Assembly (NCBI RefSeq): GCF_009770985.1
Contig: NZ_WSRW01000002.1
Coordinates: forward strand, 930,001-994,000
Length of the DNA: 64,000 nucleotides
Origin: Mucilaginibacter lacusdianchii
Lineage (GTDB): Bacteria > Bacteroidota > Bacteroidia > Sphingobacteriales > Sphingobacteriaceae
Reading direction: 5' to 3'
Shown here piece by piece: positions 36,425 through 44,996 of the stretch (positions within the stretch are counted from its first letter, which is position 1; each line of letters opens with the position of its first letter). Position numbers and translations under genes: made by a program. The notes below the pieces were generated by a model. That model saw nothing but the letters and a program-made list of their open reading frames with translations, made no database searches and had not been told where the DNA came from.

Positions 36425-38508
36425 ACATTCACGGTTTCGCGTTTAGCTTTCATCTCAGTCAGGAATTCTTCAGCCTGTTGCAAATATGCGGTGGCAAATT
36501 CCTGTGATGGCTCGTGTTGGTTTATTTGCGTTACCAAATCATTAAAGCTGGTTAGTAAATTAATCAAACCGGCACTTACGTAATGGTTGTCAAATTCTTT
36601 GATCACACCAATTTGCGTACTGCTGTTTACACCTTTATCCAACAGTAAAGCTTTTGCCGAACTGATGAAAGTATTGTAGCTATGGTAAATGGCGTCAGCC
36701 CAACGGCCGTCCTGGTAAGCTTCTTTAGCCCAGCCCAGCTTTTCTTCAGATTCAAACAGCAGTGTAGCAACCAAATCAATCATCACACCGGCACACTCAC
36801 CTACACCAATGGCGGTAGCAAAAGTTTCTTCGTGCCCCCAGTCTACAAATTCATCGTCGGCCAGGTTAGTCAAATCAGCCAGTGGTTTCAACAACTGATA
36901 AAAATAATCTTTACCCTGACGGTCGTAATAATTATGGAAAGTTTCACCCTCTGTGGTGTTAGACTGATAATCATTCAATACATAACGTAATACATGCGTA
37001 GCACGCTTAGCCGGAACTTTAATTACCTTTTCGGCTGCACGGCCCACGCCGTCGCCTACCGTACCACCACCCAGCAGCACTTGTACTGATGGCAATACGC
37101 GTTTATCAGCTTTTAAAGAACTGCCGTGAAAACCAATATGCGCCAAACCATGCTGACCGCAGGAATTCATACAGCCGCTAATTTTGATTTTAATATCGCG
37201 ATTGTATACCAAATCTTCGTACTCGGTGTAAATCACCTCTTCCAATACGCGGGCTAAAGTCATGCTGTTGGAAATACCCAAGTTACAGGTATCCGTACCT
37301 GGGCAGGTAGTAACGTCAGCCACACTATCAAATCCCGGCTCGGCCAAATTGACCGATTCCAAAACGTTATATAACGCAGGCAAGGCCTCGGCACGCACAT
37401 ATTTAAGCAGCAAGCCTTGGTTTTGGGTGATGCGAATTTCATCAGCCACTAAACCCTTGATGCCTTCAATCAACTTACGGGCTTCGGGTGTATGAATATC
37501 GCCGATAGGCACTTTCACAAATACGCCATAAAACCCTTGTTGCTTTTGCTCAAACACGTTAGTAGCCTTCCAAACATCGTAAGCCAACTGGTTAATAATG
37601 GTTACTTCGGAATAACTGGTTGCTTGCGGTACAGCAGGTGCTGGTACCGTATCGCGGTTTATTTTGTAAGTTTTAACTTTATTGGCTGTCTTCTCAATTT
37701 CGGCCAGGCGCAATACTTCTTCCAGCCCAATTTTTTGAACCAAAAATTTTAAGCGCGCTTTGTTACGGTTGTTACGCTCGCCGTAGCGGTCAAACACCCT
37801 GATGATAGATTCGATATACGGAATCAGTTCATCTTCGGGCAAAAACTCATTTACCATATGCGCCAGTGCAGGCTGAGCGCCCAAACCACCGGCCAACAGT
37901 ATTTTGAAACCGCGCTCTCCATTACGCAGTTTTGGAATTGCCCCAATATCATGGATGTAACTAAATGCGGTATCTTCTTCGCTTGATGAAAACGCAATTT
38001 TGAATTTACGACCCATCTCCTGGCAGATAGGGTTACGCAAAAAGTACTCAAAAGTAGCATGTGCATAAGGCGATACATCAAATGGCTCTTTTGGGTCGAT
38101 GCCTGATGTAGGCGACGAGGTTACATTACGCACAGTGTTACCGCAGGCTTCGCGCAGGGTGATATCATCCTGCTCCAGCTTGGCCCAAAGCTCGGGCGTA
38201 CGGTCAAGGCTCACATAGTGTATCTGTATATCCTGACGTGTTGTTAAGTGTAAATTACCGCTGCCATACTCGTCGGCAATATCGGCAATGCGCAATAGCT
38301 GCTTAAAAGTCACCTTACCAAAAGGCAGCTTGATACGCACCATTTGCACGCCGGGCTGACGCTGACCGTAAACACCGCGTGCTAAACGAAGGCTACGGAA
38401 TTTCTCGTCGTGTATTTTACCCTCACGGAAAGCCCTGATCTTTTTCTCTAAGTCGATGATATCTTTTTCCACCACCGGGTTTTCCAGTTCAGTTCTAAAA
38501 CTTTGCAT
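36421..38508 (-). CDS. Sulfite/nitrite reductase fused to a HEPN-like domain
   Basis: 695 residues. Residues about 1-575 form a ferredoxin-type siroheme reductase: two ferredoxin-like half domains (QPGVQMVRIKLPFGKVTFKQLL; GFYGVFVKVPIGDIHTPEARKL), TTRQDIQIH and NTVRNVTSSP for siroheme contact, and the 4Fe-4S/siroheme Cys pairs in TTCPGTDTCNLG and SGCMNSCGQHG. It reduces sulfite to sulfide (or nitrite to ammonia) with six electrons. Residues about 585-695 are a helical HEPN-like extension (AYQDGRWADAIYHSYNTFISSAKALL). Overlap with the siroheme synthase favours a siroheme enzyme of sulfur assimilation. A 5' leader of about 146 nt with two hairpins precedes it. Confidence 0.92.
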   Translation of the reverse strand: MQSFRTELENPVVEKDIIDLEKKIRAFREGKIHDEKFRSLRLARGVYGQRQPGVQMVRIKLPFGKVTFKQLLRIADIADEYGSGNLHLTTRQDIQIHYVSLDRTPELWAKLEQDDITLREACGNTVRNVTSSPTSGIDPKEPFDVSPYAHATFEYFLRNPICQEMGRKFKIAFSSSEEDTAFSYIHDIGAIPKLRNGERGFKILLAGGLGAQPALAHMVNEFLPEDELIPYIESIIRVFDRYGERNNRNKARLKFLVQKIGLEEVLRLAEIEKTANKVKTYKINRDTVPAPAVPQATSYSEVTIINQLAYDVWKATNVFEQKQQGFYGVFVKVPIGDIHTPEARKLIEGIKGLVADEIRITQNQGLLLKYVRAEALPALYNVLESVNLAEPGFDSVADVTTCPGTDTCNLGISNSMTLARVLEEVIYTEYEDLVYNRDIKIKISGCMNSCGQHGLAHIGFHGSSLKADKRVLPSVQVLLGGGTVGDGVGRAAEKVIKVPAKRATHVLRYVLNDYQSNTTEGETFHNYYDRQGKDYFYQLLKPLADLTNLADDEFVDWGHEETFATAIGVGECAGVMIDLVATLLFESEEKLGWAKEAYQDGRWADAIYHSYNTFISSAKALLLDKGVNSSTQIGVIKEFDNHYVSAGLINLLTSFNDLVTQINQHEPSQEFATAYLQQAEEFLTEMKAKRETVNV

Positions 38509-38530
38509 GTGTATGTTTTTACAATCTTAA

Positions 38531-38599
38531 CAAAAAAGCCACTGTCAGGGTAACTGCCCAGGCTTGAAATATTTTTATAACCTATCACCTCTTGTTATA
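38531..38599 (-). promoter_or_regulatory. Structured leader / possible attenuator of the sulfite reductase
   Basis: On the minus strand, stem TATAAC/GTTATA (38599-38576) is followed by AAGCC...GGCTT with inner GGG/CCC (38565-38536) and a run of U (38537-38532), like an attenuator hairpin about 25 nt before the ATG. I do not recognise a known riboswitch consensus. Confidence 0.4.
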
Positions 38600-38659
38600 C
38601 CTTACACAGTAAAAAACCGCCATAAAACAACATAGGTCAATTTTAGGTAATATGAATAG

Positions 38660-38667
38660 CAAATATA
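38660..38667 (-). promoter_or_regulatory. Candidate -7 box of the sulfite reductase gene
   Basis: Minus-strand TATATTTG matches TAnnTTTG exactly; no clear TTG lies at the -33 distance. It would give a leader of about 146 nt. Confidence 0.35.
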
Positions 38668-38848
38668 TACATAGTATATAAACTTAGTAGTATTTTTATA
38701 CGCTTTAGTGTCACAACTAATTCAATATTTTCACCGTTAAGTATGATGCTCACATTACTAGTCCTATTAAAAAATAAATAAGGTGGGCTTATAAACAGAT
38801 TTTACTCAAGCACCGTGCAAATTGTTTAGTGCTGCCATCAGATCAAGT

Positions 38849-40060
38849 ATGCTTCAGATCAATAAAGAAATTACACCGGCAACTCATACTACAGGTTCAC
38901 TTGTAACGCATTTGGAATGCCCGGCCTGTGGTAAAGCTTACAGTGCTGATATAGTACGCACCGTTTGTGAAGACTCAACATGTCTATCCTCTCTTTTTGC
39001 AAAGTATGACCTCAGTAACGGCTTGTCAAAAGAAATTTTGGCTGGTCGACCGGCAACCATGTGGCGTTACAAAGAAGTACTTCCCCTATTGGATGAAGAA
39101 AATATTGTAACACTTGGTGAAGGCTTTACACCCATATTGCCCTTAAAAAACCTCCAGCACATAGCCGGCGACAACGAAGTAGTTTGGAAAGACGAATCGG
39201 GCAATCCAACCGGCTCGTTCAAAGCCCGTGGCATTGGTGCAGCCGTATCCAAGGCAAAAGAATTAGGGATCAATACCATTATTACCCCCACTGCGGGCAA
39301 TGCAGGCGGCGCTTTGGCCGCGTATGCTGCCAGGGCCGGTGTTAAAGCCGTCGTATATATGCCGCAACTCACGCCACAGGTTTTTAAAGACGAGTGCCAC
39401 CTATATGGGGCACAATTGGTTGAAGTAGATGGCAACATCAGCGACTGTGGCCGGTTGGCCAACGCGCAGGCCATGATTCATGGCTGGTTCCAGGTATCAA
39501 CGTTAAAAGAGCCTTATCGCTTGGAAGGTAAAAAAACAATGGGTTATGAAATTGCTGAGCAACTAAACTGGCAATTGCCCGATGTGATACTTTACCCTAC
39601 CGGTGGCGGCACCGGACTGATTGGCCTTTGGAAAGCATTTGATGAAATGGAGCAACTGGGCTGGATTGGCAGCCACCGCCCACGCATGGTGGCCGTGCAA
39701 TCAGAAAGTTGCAATGGTATTGTGCAGGCCTTTCATGGTAACCAGCAATCTGCAGAATTTGTGGATGGCGGCTTTACCATTGCCAACGGCTTGCGCGTAC
39801 CCAAACCTTATGCCGATAAAATAATATTAAAAGTATTACGCGAAAGTAACGGTACAGCCATTGCTATTCCCGATGCACAAATGAGCGAAGCCTTAAAAGA
39901 GATAGCCCGCTACGAAGGCATGCTGATTGCCCCGGAAGGCGCGGCCCTTTGGCAAGCTTTTAAAAAGCTAAAAAGCGACGGTTGGATTAAGCCGCAAGAA
40001 AAAGTACTGTTGTTAAATACGGGTAGTGGTTATAAGTATTTAGAGAATATTGATGTTTAA
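38849..40060 (+). CDS. thrC: Threonine synthase
   Basis: 403 residues from ATG 38849; an in-frame TTG at 38822 is less likely. PLP-dependent fold type II enzyme making threonine from O-phosphohomoserine. An N-terminal zinc-ribbon-like Cys set (CPAC at 24-27, Cys40, Cys45) precedes the catalytic domain, with the PLP lysine Lys125 in SGNPTGSFKARG, PTAGNAGGALAAYAA and the phosphate-binding PTGGGTGLIGLW. The zinc-ribbon variety fits thermophile/plant-like threonine synthases; a related cysteate or diaminopropionate-type synthase is a weaker alternative. It is not linked to other threonine genes here. Confidence 0.88.
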   Translation: MLQINKEITPATHTTGSLVTHLECPACGKAYSADIVRTVCEDSTCLSSLFAKYDLSNGLSKEILAGRPATMWRYKEVLPLLDEENIVTLGEGFTPILPLKNLQHIAGDNEVVWKDESGNPTGSFKARGIGAAVSKAKELGINTIITPTAGNAGGALAAYAARAGVKAVVYMPQLTPQVFKDECHLYGAQLVEVDGNISDCGRLANAQAMIHGWFQVSTLKEPYRLEGKKTMGYEIAEQLNWQLPDVILYPTGGGTGLIGLWKAFDEMEQLGWIGSHRPRMVAVQSESCNGIVQAFHGNQQSAEFVDGGFTIANGLRVPKPYADKIILKVLRESNGTAIAIPDAQMSEALKEIARYEGMLIAPEGAALWQAFKKLKSDGWIKPQEKVLLLNTGSGYKYLENIDV

Positions 40061-40081
40061 AGAACAGATTTTACAACCTGG

Positions 40082-40151
40082 CATTGCAAGAAACGACGCA
40101 ATCCCATCGCGTTCGTAATCAGGCGACGAGATTGCTTCGTTCCTCGCAATG
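40082..40151. repeat. REP/MITE-like palindromic element
   Basis: Arms 40082-40105 and 40128-40151 are 24-nt imperfect inverted repeats (CATTGCAAGAAACGACGCAA against CATTGCGAGGAACGAAGCAA; four mismatches over the full arm) around a 22-bp centre. It lies between the convergent thrC and DACNV-like genes. The motif resembles dispersed intergenic palindromes of Bacteroidota genomes. Confidence 0.65.
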
Positions 40152-40211
40152 ACAGGTTTTTTGAGTGTTGCTATTTGATAATCCTACCTTTTAATTAGGT
40201 TTTTAGTAAGC

Positions 40212-41354
40212 TTATAACAATAATGCATCAATACGGTGCGCGTGTACCCTATCCAGTTGGCTTGACCAAGAAAAAATTGTAAAATGTCCATCCTGGGAAG
40301 CTACTAGAGCCAATGAATCACGCTGATCGTTCACAAATTGTGCCGCCGCTAAATGGCGCGTGCCGCCGTTTTGCGCCGGGTGTATAAGCGCTCCTGTACT
40401 ATCTTCAACGGGTTCAGTCATTAATATTTCTTGTGCAGGCATGCTGTTTTTAGAACGGGTAACTTTTACGCCGAAAGCCAGCATATCGTACTCATGAGTA
40501 ATGACGGTAGCACCATCTACTGCTGTAAAGCCGCCCACTGTATCAATAGCACGGGTTAAGGCTTCACGCCATGAGGGCTTGCTCCGTTCGCTGATGTCTT
40601 CTTTCATCAAATCGGAGATGCCACAATAGGCCGGTACTATAGGATACGATATCGGGTGCACTATAGAGTCATGCCAGGCATAAGAATTAGCAGGAACAAC
40701 CAATACCAATCCGCCACGGCCATGTTCACGCATGGCGCCGGCCAGTTCAATCAGTACATTCACAGCATCGTCCTGGCTATCGGGTAATGGCATACCTAAC
40801 AGTGAGGCTACCAGCGCCGGTGAATCGCCCATACCTAAGCGGCGTTCATTTACAATTTTAATTTCATCACCTTTTAAAATGGCCACGTTAATGAACTTGC
40901 CAAAACCATCGGCACGGCTGTGTTTTACCACCAGCAAACCCGGCTCTATCACTTCCAGCACAAAGCAAATGCCCGGCAGGTTTAGTACGCTCCCCCAAAC
41001 ATACATGCCTTTTTCATCATGCCATACGCCTAAGTGAATACCTGCCTTTTCAACTGCGGGGCCCAACTTGGTTAAATTATGCGGCGTTAATCGCAACCGG
41101 TGTTTAAACATCAGTGGCTGTTTGGCTTTTTCGGGCGGTAATAACGCTAAAGAGATTTTGGGCGAGTGGCCTTCCTCTCGCCGCAAACTGGCCCAAAAAG
41201 CTACGTCAATAACGGCCTCAATACATTGCAACTCGGGCTGGGGTGCCAGGTTACATTTACCTGCACAATCGGCTGTTTCCAGATGATAAGCAAAGTGGTT
41301 ACTAATAGTACCGGATACCATTCGTGCAGCCAGATAGGTAGGTTCTGAAATCAT
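40212..41354 (-). CDS. DisA-fold (DACNV-like) putative sensor protein
   Basis: 380 residues, no signal peptide or membrane helix. The C-terminal half carries motifs of the diadenylate cyclase (DisA_N) fold: AVDGATVI with Asp280-Gly281-Ala282, corresponding to DGA, and NGGTRHLAAAQFV with Arg333-His334, corresponding to the RHR/RHT motif. The N-terminal two-thirds hold an uncharacterised region with MFKHRLRLTPHNLTKLGPA and LVVKHSRADGFGKFINVAIL. Proteins of this build have been classed as probable nucleotide-sensing relatives (DACNV) rather than proven c-di-AMP synthases. The partial match to the catalytic motifs leaves both possibilities open. Monocistronic. Confidence 0.72.
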   Translation of the reverse strand: MISEPTYLAARMVSGTISNHFAYHLETADCAGKCNLAPQPELQCIEAVIDVAFWASLRREEGHSPKISLALLPPEKAKQPLMFKHRLRLTPHNLTKLGPAVEKAGIHLGVWHDEKGMYVWGSVLNLPGICFVLEVIEPGLLVVKHSRADGFGKFINVAILKGDEIKIVNERRLGMGDSPALVASLLGMPLPDSQDDAVNVLIELAGAMREHGRGGLVLVVPANSYAWHDSIVHPISYPIVPAYCGISDLMKEDISERSKPSWREALTRAIDTVGGFTAVDGATVITHEYDMLAFGVKVTRSKNSMPAQEILMTEPVEDSTGALIHPAQNGGTRHLAAAQFVNDQRDSLALVASQDGHFTIFSWSSQLDRVHAHRIDALLL

Positions 41355-41552
41355 GATTGAGTTGCCTTACAGGTTAGATAAACGACGTTGAATTTTACAA
41401 TGGCAAATTAAACTAACTTTTGTTTAAGGTGTATACACATATTGTTTCGGGTTTGTAATATTTGGCAACAACTTAGGCACGCAGGCATGCAACAAATTAA
41501 AAGGCTGCCTGTTGCTTCCATAGTGATATTTAAAGCTTTCCCATCTGCCACT

Positions 41553-43703
41553 ATGAACCCAACAGCATCTTTACCAGCCATTGGCCAACCACTTAACCGC
41601 GTTGAGGCACGGGCTAAAGTAACTGGAGCAGCCAAATATGCGGCCGAGTATGCATTAAAAAACATGACTTACGGCGTACTGGTAACCAGCACTATTGCCA
41701 AAGGTAAAATTGCAGAGATAGACAGTAAAGCAGCCGAGCAGGCGGCCGGTGTGCTACTGGTAATGAGTCACCTGAACAGCCCGCCGGTACCGGGGTATGC
41801 TAAAAATCCGGCTTCTAAAATTCCTATATTTTCGGGTAAAGAATTTAAGTTGTTTCAGGACGATATTATTCGCTTTAACATGCAACCCGTAGCATTGGTA
41901 ATTGCCGAAACGCTGGAACGGGCACAATACGCAGCTGGCTTAGTAAACATCACCTATCAGAAAGAAGACCACCACACCGATATTAAAGATCAATTGGATA
42001 AGGCGATCAAGCCAGACAAGCCCTCTGATTACACCAGAGGACAAGCCGACGCCTGGCAAAGCGCACCTGTTAAACTTGACTTGGAATACCGCACCCCTAA
42101 ACAGGTGCATAACCCTATGGAACCCCATGCTACCACGGCTTATTGGGAAAGCAACGACAAGCTATTAATTTTCAACAAAACGCAGGCCGTAAAAACTACG
42201 CAACAGCAGTTCTCACAATATTTTAATCTAAAGCCCGAAAATGTGCAAGTACATGCCCCCTTTGTGGGCGGTGCCTTTGGCGGCTCGTCGCGTATGTGGC
42301 CACATGAAATGGCTGCGGTAATGGGCGCTAAAAAGGTAGGCCGACCAGTTAAAGTGGTGGCCGCGCGCGAGCAGGTGTTTAACATGGTGGGCTATCGCCC
42401 CTACTCAGTGCAAAAATTCAGGATTGGTGCTAACGCCGATGGCACGTTGGTAGGTATCAGTCATGAGGCTTACGGTTCAACCTCGCAATATGAGCAGTTT
42501 ACCGAGCGCATTATTGAACCAACCAAATCCATGTACAACTGTGCCAATTTAGAAACTACCTATAAATTGGTACCGCTGGATATGAGCACCCCCTGCCCCG
42601 CCCGCGGCCCCGGCGAAACCAGTGGATCATTTGCTATGGAATCGGCCATGGATGAACTGGCTTATGCATTGAAGATGGACCCACTGGCTTTACGACTAAA
42701 AAATTTTGCAGATAAGGATTTGATGAAAGATAAGCCATGGTCAAGCAATTACTTAAAAGAATGCTATACTATTGGCGCCGAAAAATTTGGCTGGGCTAAA
42801 CGCAACGCTCAACCTCGGTCCATGCAAAAAGATGGCATGCTGATGGGCTGGGGAATGGCTGCCGGCATTTACAAAGCCGAGCGTGCACCATCGTCTGGCT
42901 ATATAAAAATGCTGATGGATGGCAAAGTGATTATACAAAGTTCGGTAGCCGATACCGGGCCGGGCTCGGCCACCATACTCACCCAAATTGCAGCCGATGC
43001 TTTAGGGATTAATGTAAGCCATGTAAATGTTGATTGGGGCGATGCTGCTTATCCTTATGCACCGCCACAATATGGCTCGCATACCACTGCTTCGGCCGGG
43101 GCCGCTGTACATGATGCAGCAATAGCACTGAAAAAAAAATTTATGGACTTGATTCCATCAGCACCATTAGATGCCAGCATTGATTATATTGGTATACTGA
43201 AGCGATATAATCTACCTCAACTTGACGTTACCATTGAATCTAAACCCGGGCCAGAAGCAGAACAGTATTCGGGCAAATCATTTAGTGCGCATTTTGTAGA
43301 AGTACTGGTGCATCCAGCTATGGGTATGGTGAAAGTAAACCGTGTAGTGTCGGTTATTGATTCTGGCCGCATCATGAATCATAAAACCGCCCGCAGCCAA
43401 GTACTGGGGTCGGTGGTTTGGGGCATTGGCTTGGCGTTAATGGAAGAAGGTATTGTTGACCACCGCTATGGCCGGTATGTAAACAACAACCTGGCCGATT
43501 ACCATGTACCTGTAAACGCCGACGTACCACAAATTGAAGTACATTTAATAGACAAGCCCGATAATTACCTGAACCCCATGGGTGCGAAAGGGATAGGCGA
43601 GATTGGTTTAATTGGCTTTACCGCAGCAGTGGCAAATGCTGTTTACCACGCTACCGGCAAGCGCATTCGGGAGCTGCCTATTACACCAAATAAATTGCTT
43701 TAA
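41553..43703 (+). CDS. Molybdopterin-binding subunit, xanthine dehydrogenase/aldehyde oxidase family
   Basis: 716 residues from ATG 41553, the length of PaoC/XdhA-type large subunits; in-frame starts at 41487 (ATG) and 41442 (TTG) would add 22-37 residues without a recognisable Tat or Sec signal. The hammerhead domain (IGQPLNRVEARAKVTGAAKYAAEY) is followed by molybdenum-cofactor domains with FVGGAFGGSSRMWPHE, PARGPGETSGSFAMESAMDELA and the catalytic Glu region GAKGIGEIGLIGFTAAVANAV. It hydroxylates aldehydes or N-heterocycles with water as oxygen source. The usual 2Fe-2S and FAD subunit genes are absent on both sides. Confidence 0.92.
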   Translation: MNPTASLPAIGQPLNRVEARAKVTGAAKYAAEYALKNMTYGVLVTSTIAKGKIAEIDSKAAEQAAGVLLVMSHLNSPPVPGYAKNPASKIPIFSGKEFKLFQDDIIRFNMQPVALVIAETLERAQYAAGLVNITYQKEDHHTDIKDQLDKAIKPDKPSDYTRGQADAWQSAPVKLDLEYRTPKQVHNPMEPHATTAYWESNDKLLIFNKTQAVKTTQQQFSQYFNLKPENVQVHAPFVGGAFGGSSRMWPHEMAAVMGAKKVGRPVKVVAAREQVFNMVGYRPYSVQKFRIGANADGTLVGISHEAYGSTSQYEQFTERIIEPTKSMYNCANLETTYKLVPLDMSTPCPARGPGETSGSFAMESAMDELAYALKMDPLALRLKNFADKDLMKDKPWSSNYLKECYTIGAEKFGWAKRNAQPRSMQKDGMLMGWGMAAGIYKAERAPSSGYIKMLMDGKVIIQSSVADTGPGSATILTQIAADALGINVSHVNVDWGDAAYPYAPPQYGSHTTASAGAAVHDAAIALKKKFMDLIPSAPLDASIDYIGILKRYNLPQLDVTIESKPGPEAEQYSGKSFSAHFVEVLVHPAMGMVKVNRVVSVIDSGRIMNHKTARSQVLGSVVWGIGLALMEEGIVDHRYGRYVNNNLADYHVPVNADVPQIEVHLIDKPDNYLNPMGAKGIGEIGLIGFTAAVANAVYHATGKRIRELPITPNKLL

Positions 43704-43865
43704 GTGTATATTTTACGCTAAGCCACCCGCAAAGTGATTTTTTTGTAAAATAATTAATCGGCCTTAGCGCTTTTCTAAAACCTTTTAGCATTAATTTAAC
43801 CTTGATAAATTATAAACAGAATGTAAACTTCGGGAAAAAAAGTTAGCATTTAATGTGTAAATACT

Positions 43866-43873
43866 TACTTTTG
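43866..43873 (+). promoter_or_regulatory. -7 box of the candidate small RNA
   Basis: TACTTTTG matches TAnnTTTG; TTAG (43843-43846) lies 19 bp upstream at the -33 position with one mismatch to TTTG. Confidence 0.45.
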
Positions 43874-43877
43874 TAGC

Positions 43878-43953
43878 TGTAAGTACTATACTTACAATTG
43901 TGATAAGGTTTAGGTTGAAAGCCTCCAAGCTGCAAGAGCGAGGAGGCTTTTTC
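43878..43953 (+). ncRNA. Candidate small RNA of about 75 nt
   Basis: A TAnnTTTG box ends 5 bp before a hairpin TGTAAGT-ACTAT-ACTTACA (43878-43896). A 21-nt single-stranded linker follows, then a strong terminator stem AAAGCCTCC/GGAGGCTTT (43918-43926 / 43942-43950, extended inside by GCT/AGC) with trailing T. No ORF fits. It stands free between two plus-strand genes, 175 bp after one and 179 bp before the other. It could instead be a leader attenuator of the DUF4397 gene. Confidence 0.5.
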
Positions 43954-44131
43954 TATTATCCGACGTCTACAATGATCGCATCTATTCTCAATAATTACTT
44001 GAGCATTTCAATCTGGATATCTTATTTTTCCTGTTAAATTTTGCCCCTCATTTTAATTCAAATTTTTTTTAACTGCTAGTAGCACATGGTGATCTTTCTG
44101 CGTAAGGGTTAATAAATAATTTATTTTCACT

Positions 44132-44848
44132 ATGAGAAAAGCTCAACTATCTATTAAAGGAAAAGCAGGCATAATTGGAATGATGTGCTTGGTAGCCGCC
44201 CTGTTTTCTTCTTGTTTAAAAAACCATGATGAAGAATATGTAGCACCGTCAACGGCAAATGTATGGGCAATCAACGCGTCGCCTGGCTCTCAACCTGTTG
44301 ATTTTTATGTGGATCAAAACAGAGCGTATTCAAATATCCCATATGGCAGTGGCCTGCCGGATTATCTTCAGGTCTATACCGGAAAAAGAACAGCTACTTT
44401 TTATGCATCCGGTACACAACAAGTTATTAAATCGGACACGATGACCTTGAAGAAGGATCAGTATTACAGCTTGTTTTTAACAAACTTACCTAGCCAGGCA
44501 GAATTTCTTTTAATTCGTGATTCAATTGCACGTCCGGCTACTGGCAAAGCTACTATTCGCTTATTAAATTTGAGTCCTAATGCAGGTGCTGTTGACTTAG
44601 TTATTAAGGATGGCGCTTTGTTAGCTTTCAACAAGGGATTTAAAGGATACTCACCTTTTGTACCCGTAAATGGTAACGCTAGTTATACACTCGAGATTCG
44701 CCAAACGGGCACCAGTAATGTATTAGCCAGCTTAAGTAATGTACAACTAAACAGTGATGCTTTATACACCATTTGGCTACAAGGTGTAACAGGTGCTACC
44801 GACCAAACCAAGCTTACTGCCAAACTGCAAAGCAACGGACATTATTAA
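44132..44848 (+). CDS. DUF4397 lipoprotein
   Basis: 238 residues. Lipoprotein signal peptide with lipobox ALFSSC and Cys28. The rest contains two tandem DUF4397 beta-sandwich units (ANVWAINASPGSQPVDFYVD; ATIRLLNLSPNAGAVDLVIKDG). Such lipoproteins sit on Bacteroidota cell surfaces; function unknown. Monocistronic, ended by a perfect terminator hairpin. Confidence 0.9.
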   Translation: MRKAQLSIKGKAGIIGMMCLVAALFSSCLKNHDEEYVAPSTANVWAINASPGSQPVDFYVDQNRAYSNIPYGSGLPDYLQVYTGKRTATFYASGTQQVIKSDTMTLKKDQYYSLFLTNLPSQAEFLLIRDSIARPATGKATIRLLNLSPNAGAVDLVIKDGALLAFNKGFKGYSPFVPVNGNASYTLEIRQTGTSNVLASLSNVQLNSDALYTIWLQGVTGATDQTKLTAKLQSNGHY

Positions 44849-44865
44849 TAAAATAATCCTTATTC

Positions 44866-44902
44866 AAAAAAAGCGTCGAATTTGTTTTTCGACGCTTTTT
44901 TT
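44866..44902. terminator. Intrinsic terminator after the DUF4397 gene
   Basis: Perfect 15-bp arms (44866-44880 and 44888-44902) with GCGTCGAA/TTCGACGC core and a T run. Confidence 0.88.
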
Positions 44903-44996
44903 GTTTCTTGCTTAACCTTAAGTATTATACTAGGTAAGTTTTAGTTAAACCAAATTGTAAGTCAATACGTTTAAGTAAAAATCTAAAAGCCCCACC

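Larger units (their letters stand above)
38509..38848. other. 340-bp divergent intergenic region
   Basis: Between the sulfite reductase (minus) and threonine synthase (plus). The part nearest the reductase holds the hairpin leader and the -7 box. The AT-rich remainder (38668-38848) shows no structure or promoter that I can support for threonine synthase. Confidence 0.55.
43704..44131. other. 428-bp intergenic region
   Basis: Between the molybdenum hydroxylase and the DUF4397 gene. It contains the candidate small RNA with its own -7 box (43866-43953). The remainder is AT-rich without ORFs or other structures. Confidence 0.6.

Noticed and set aside
38531..38565. GCCACTG sequence as part of a cobalamin riboswitch
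   Set aside because: Only this short string matches; the rest of the B12-box core is missing and the gene is on the other strand.
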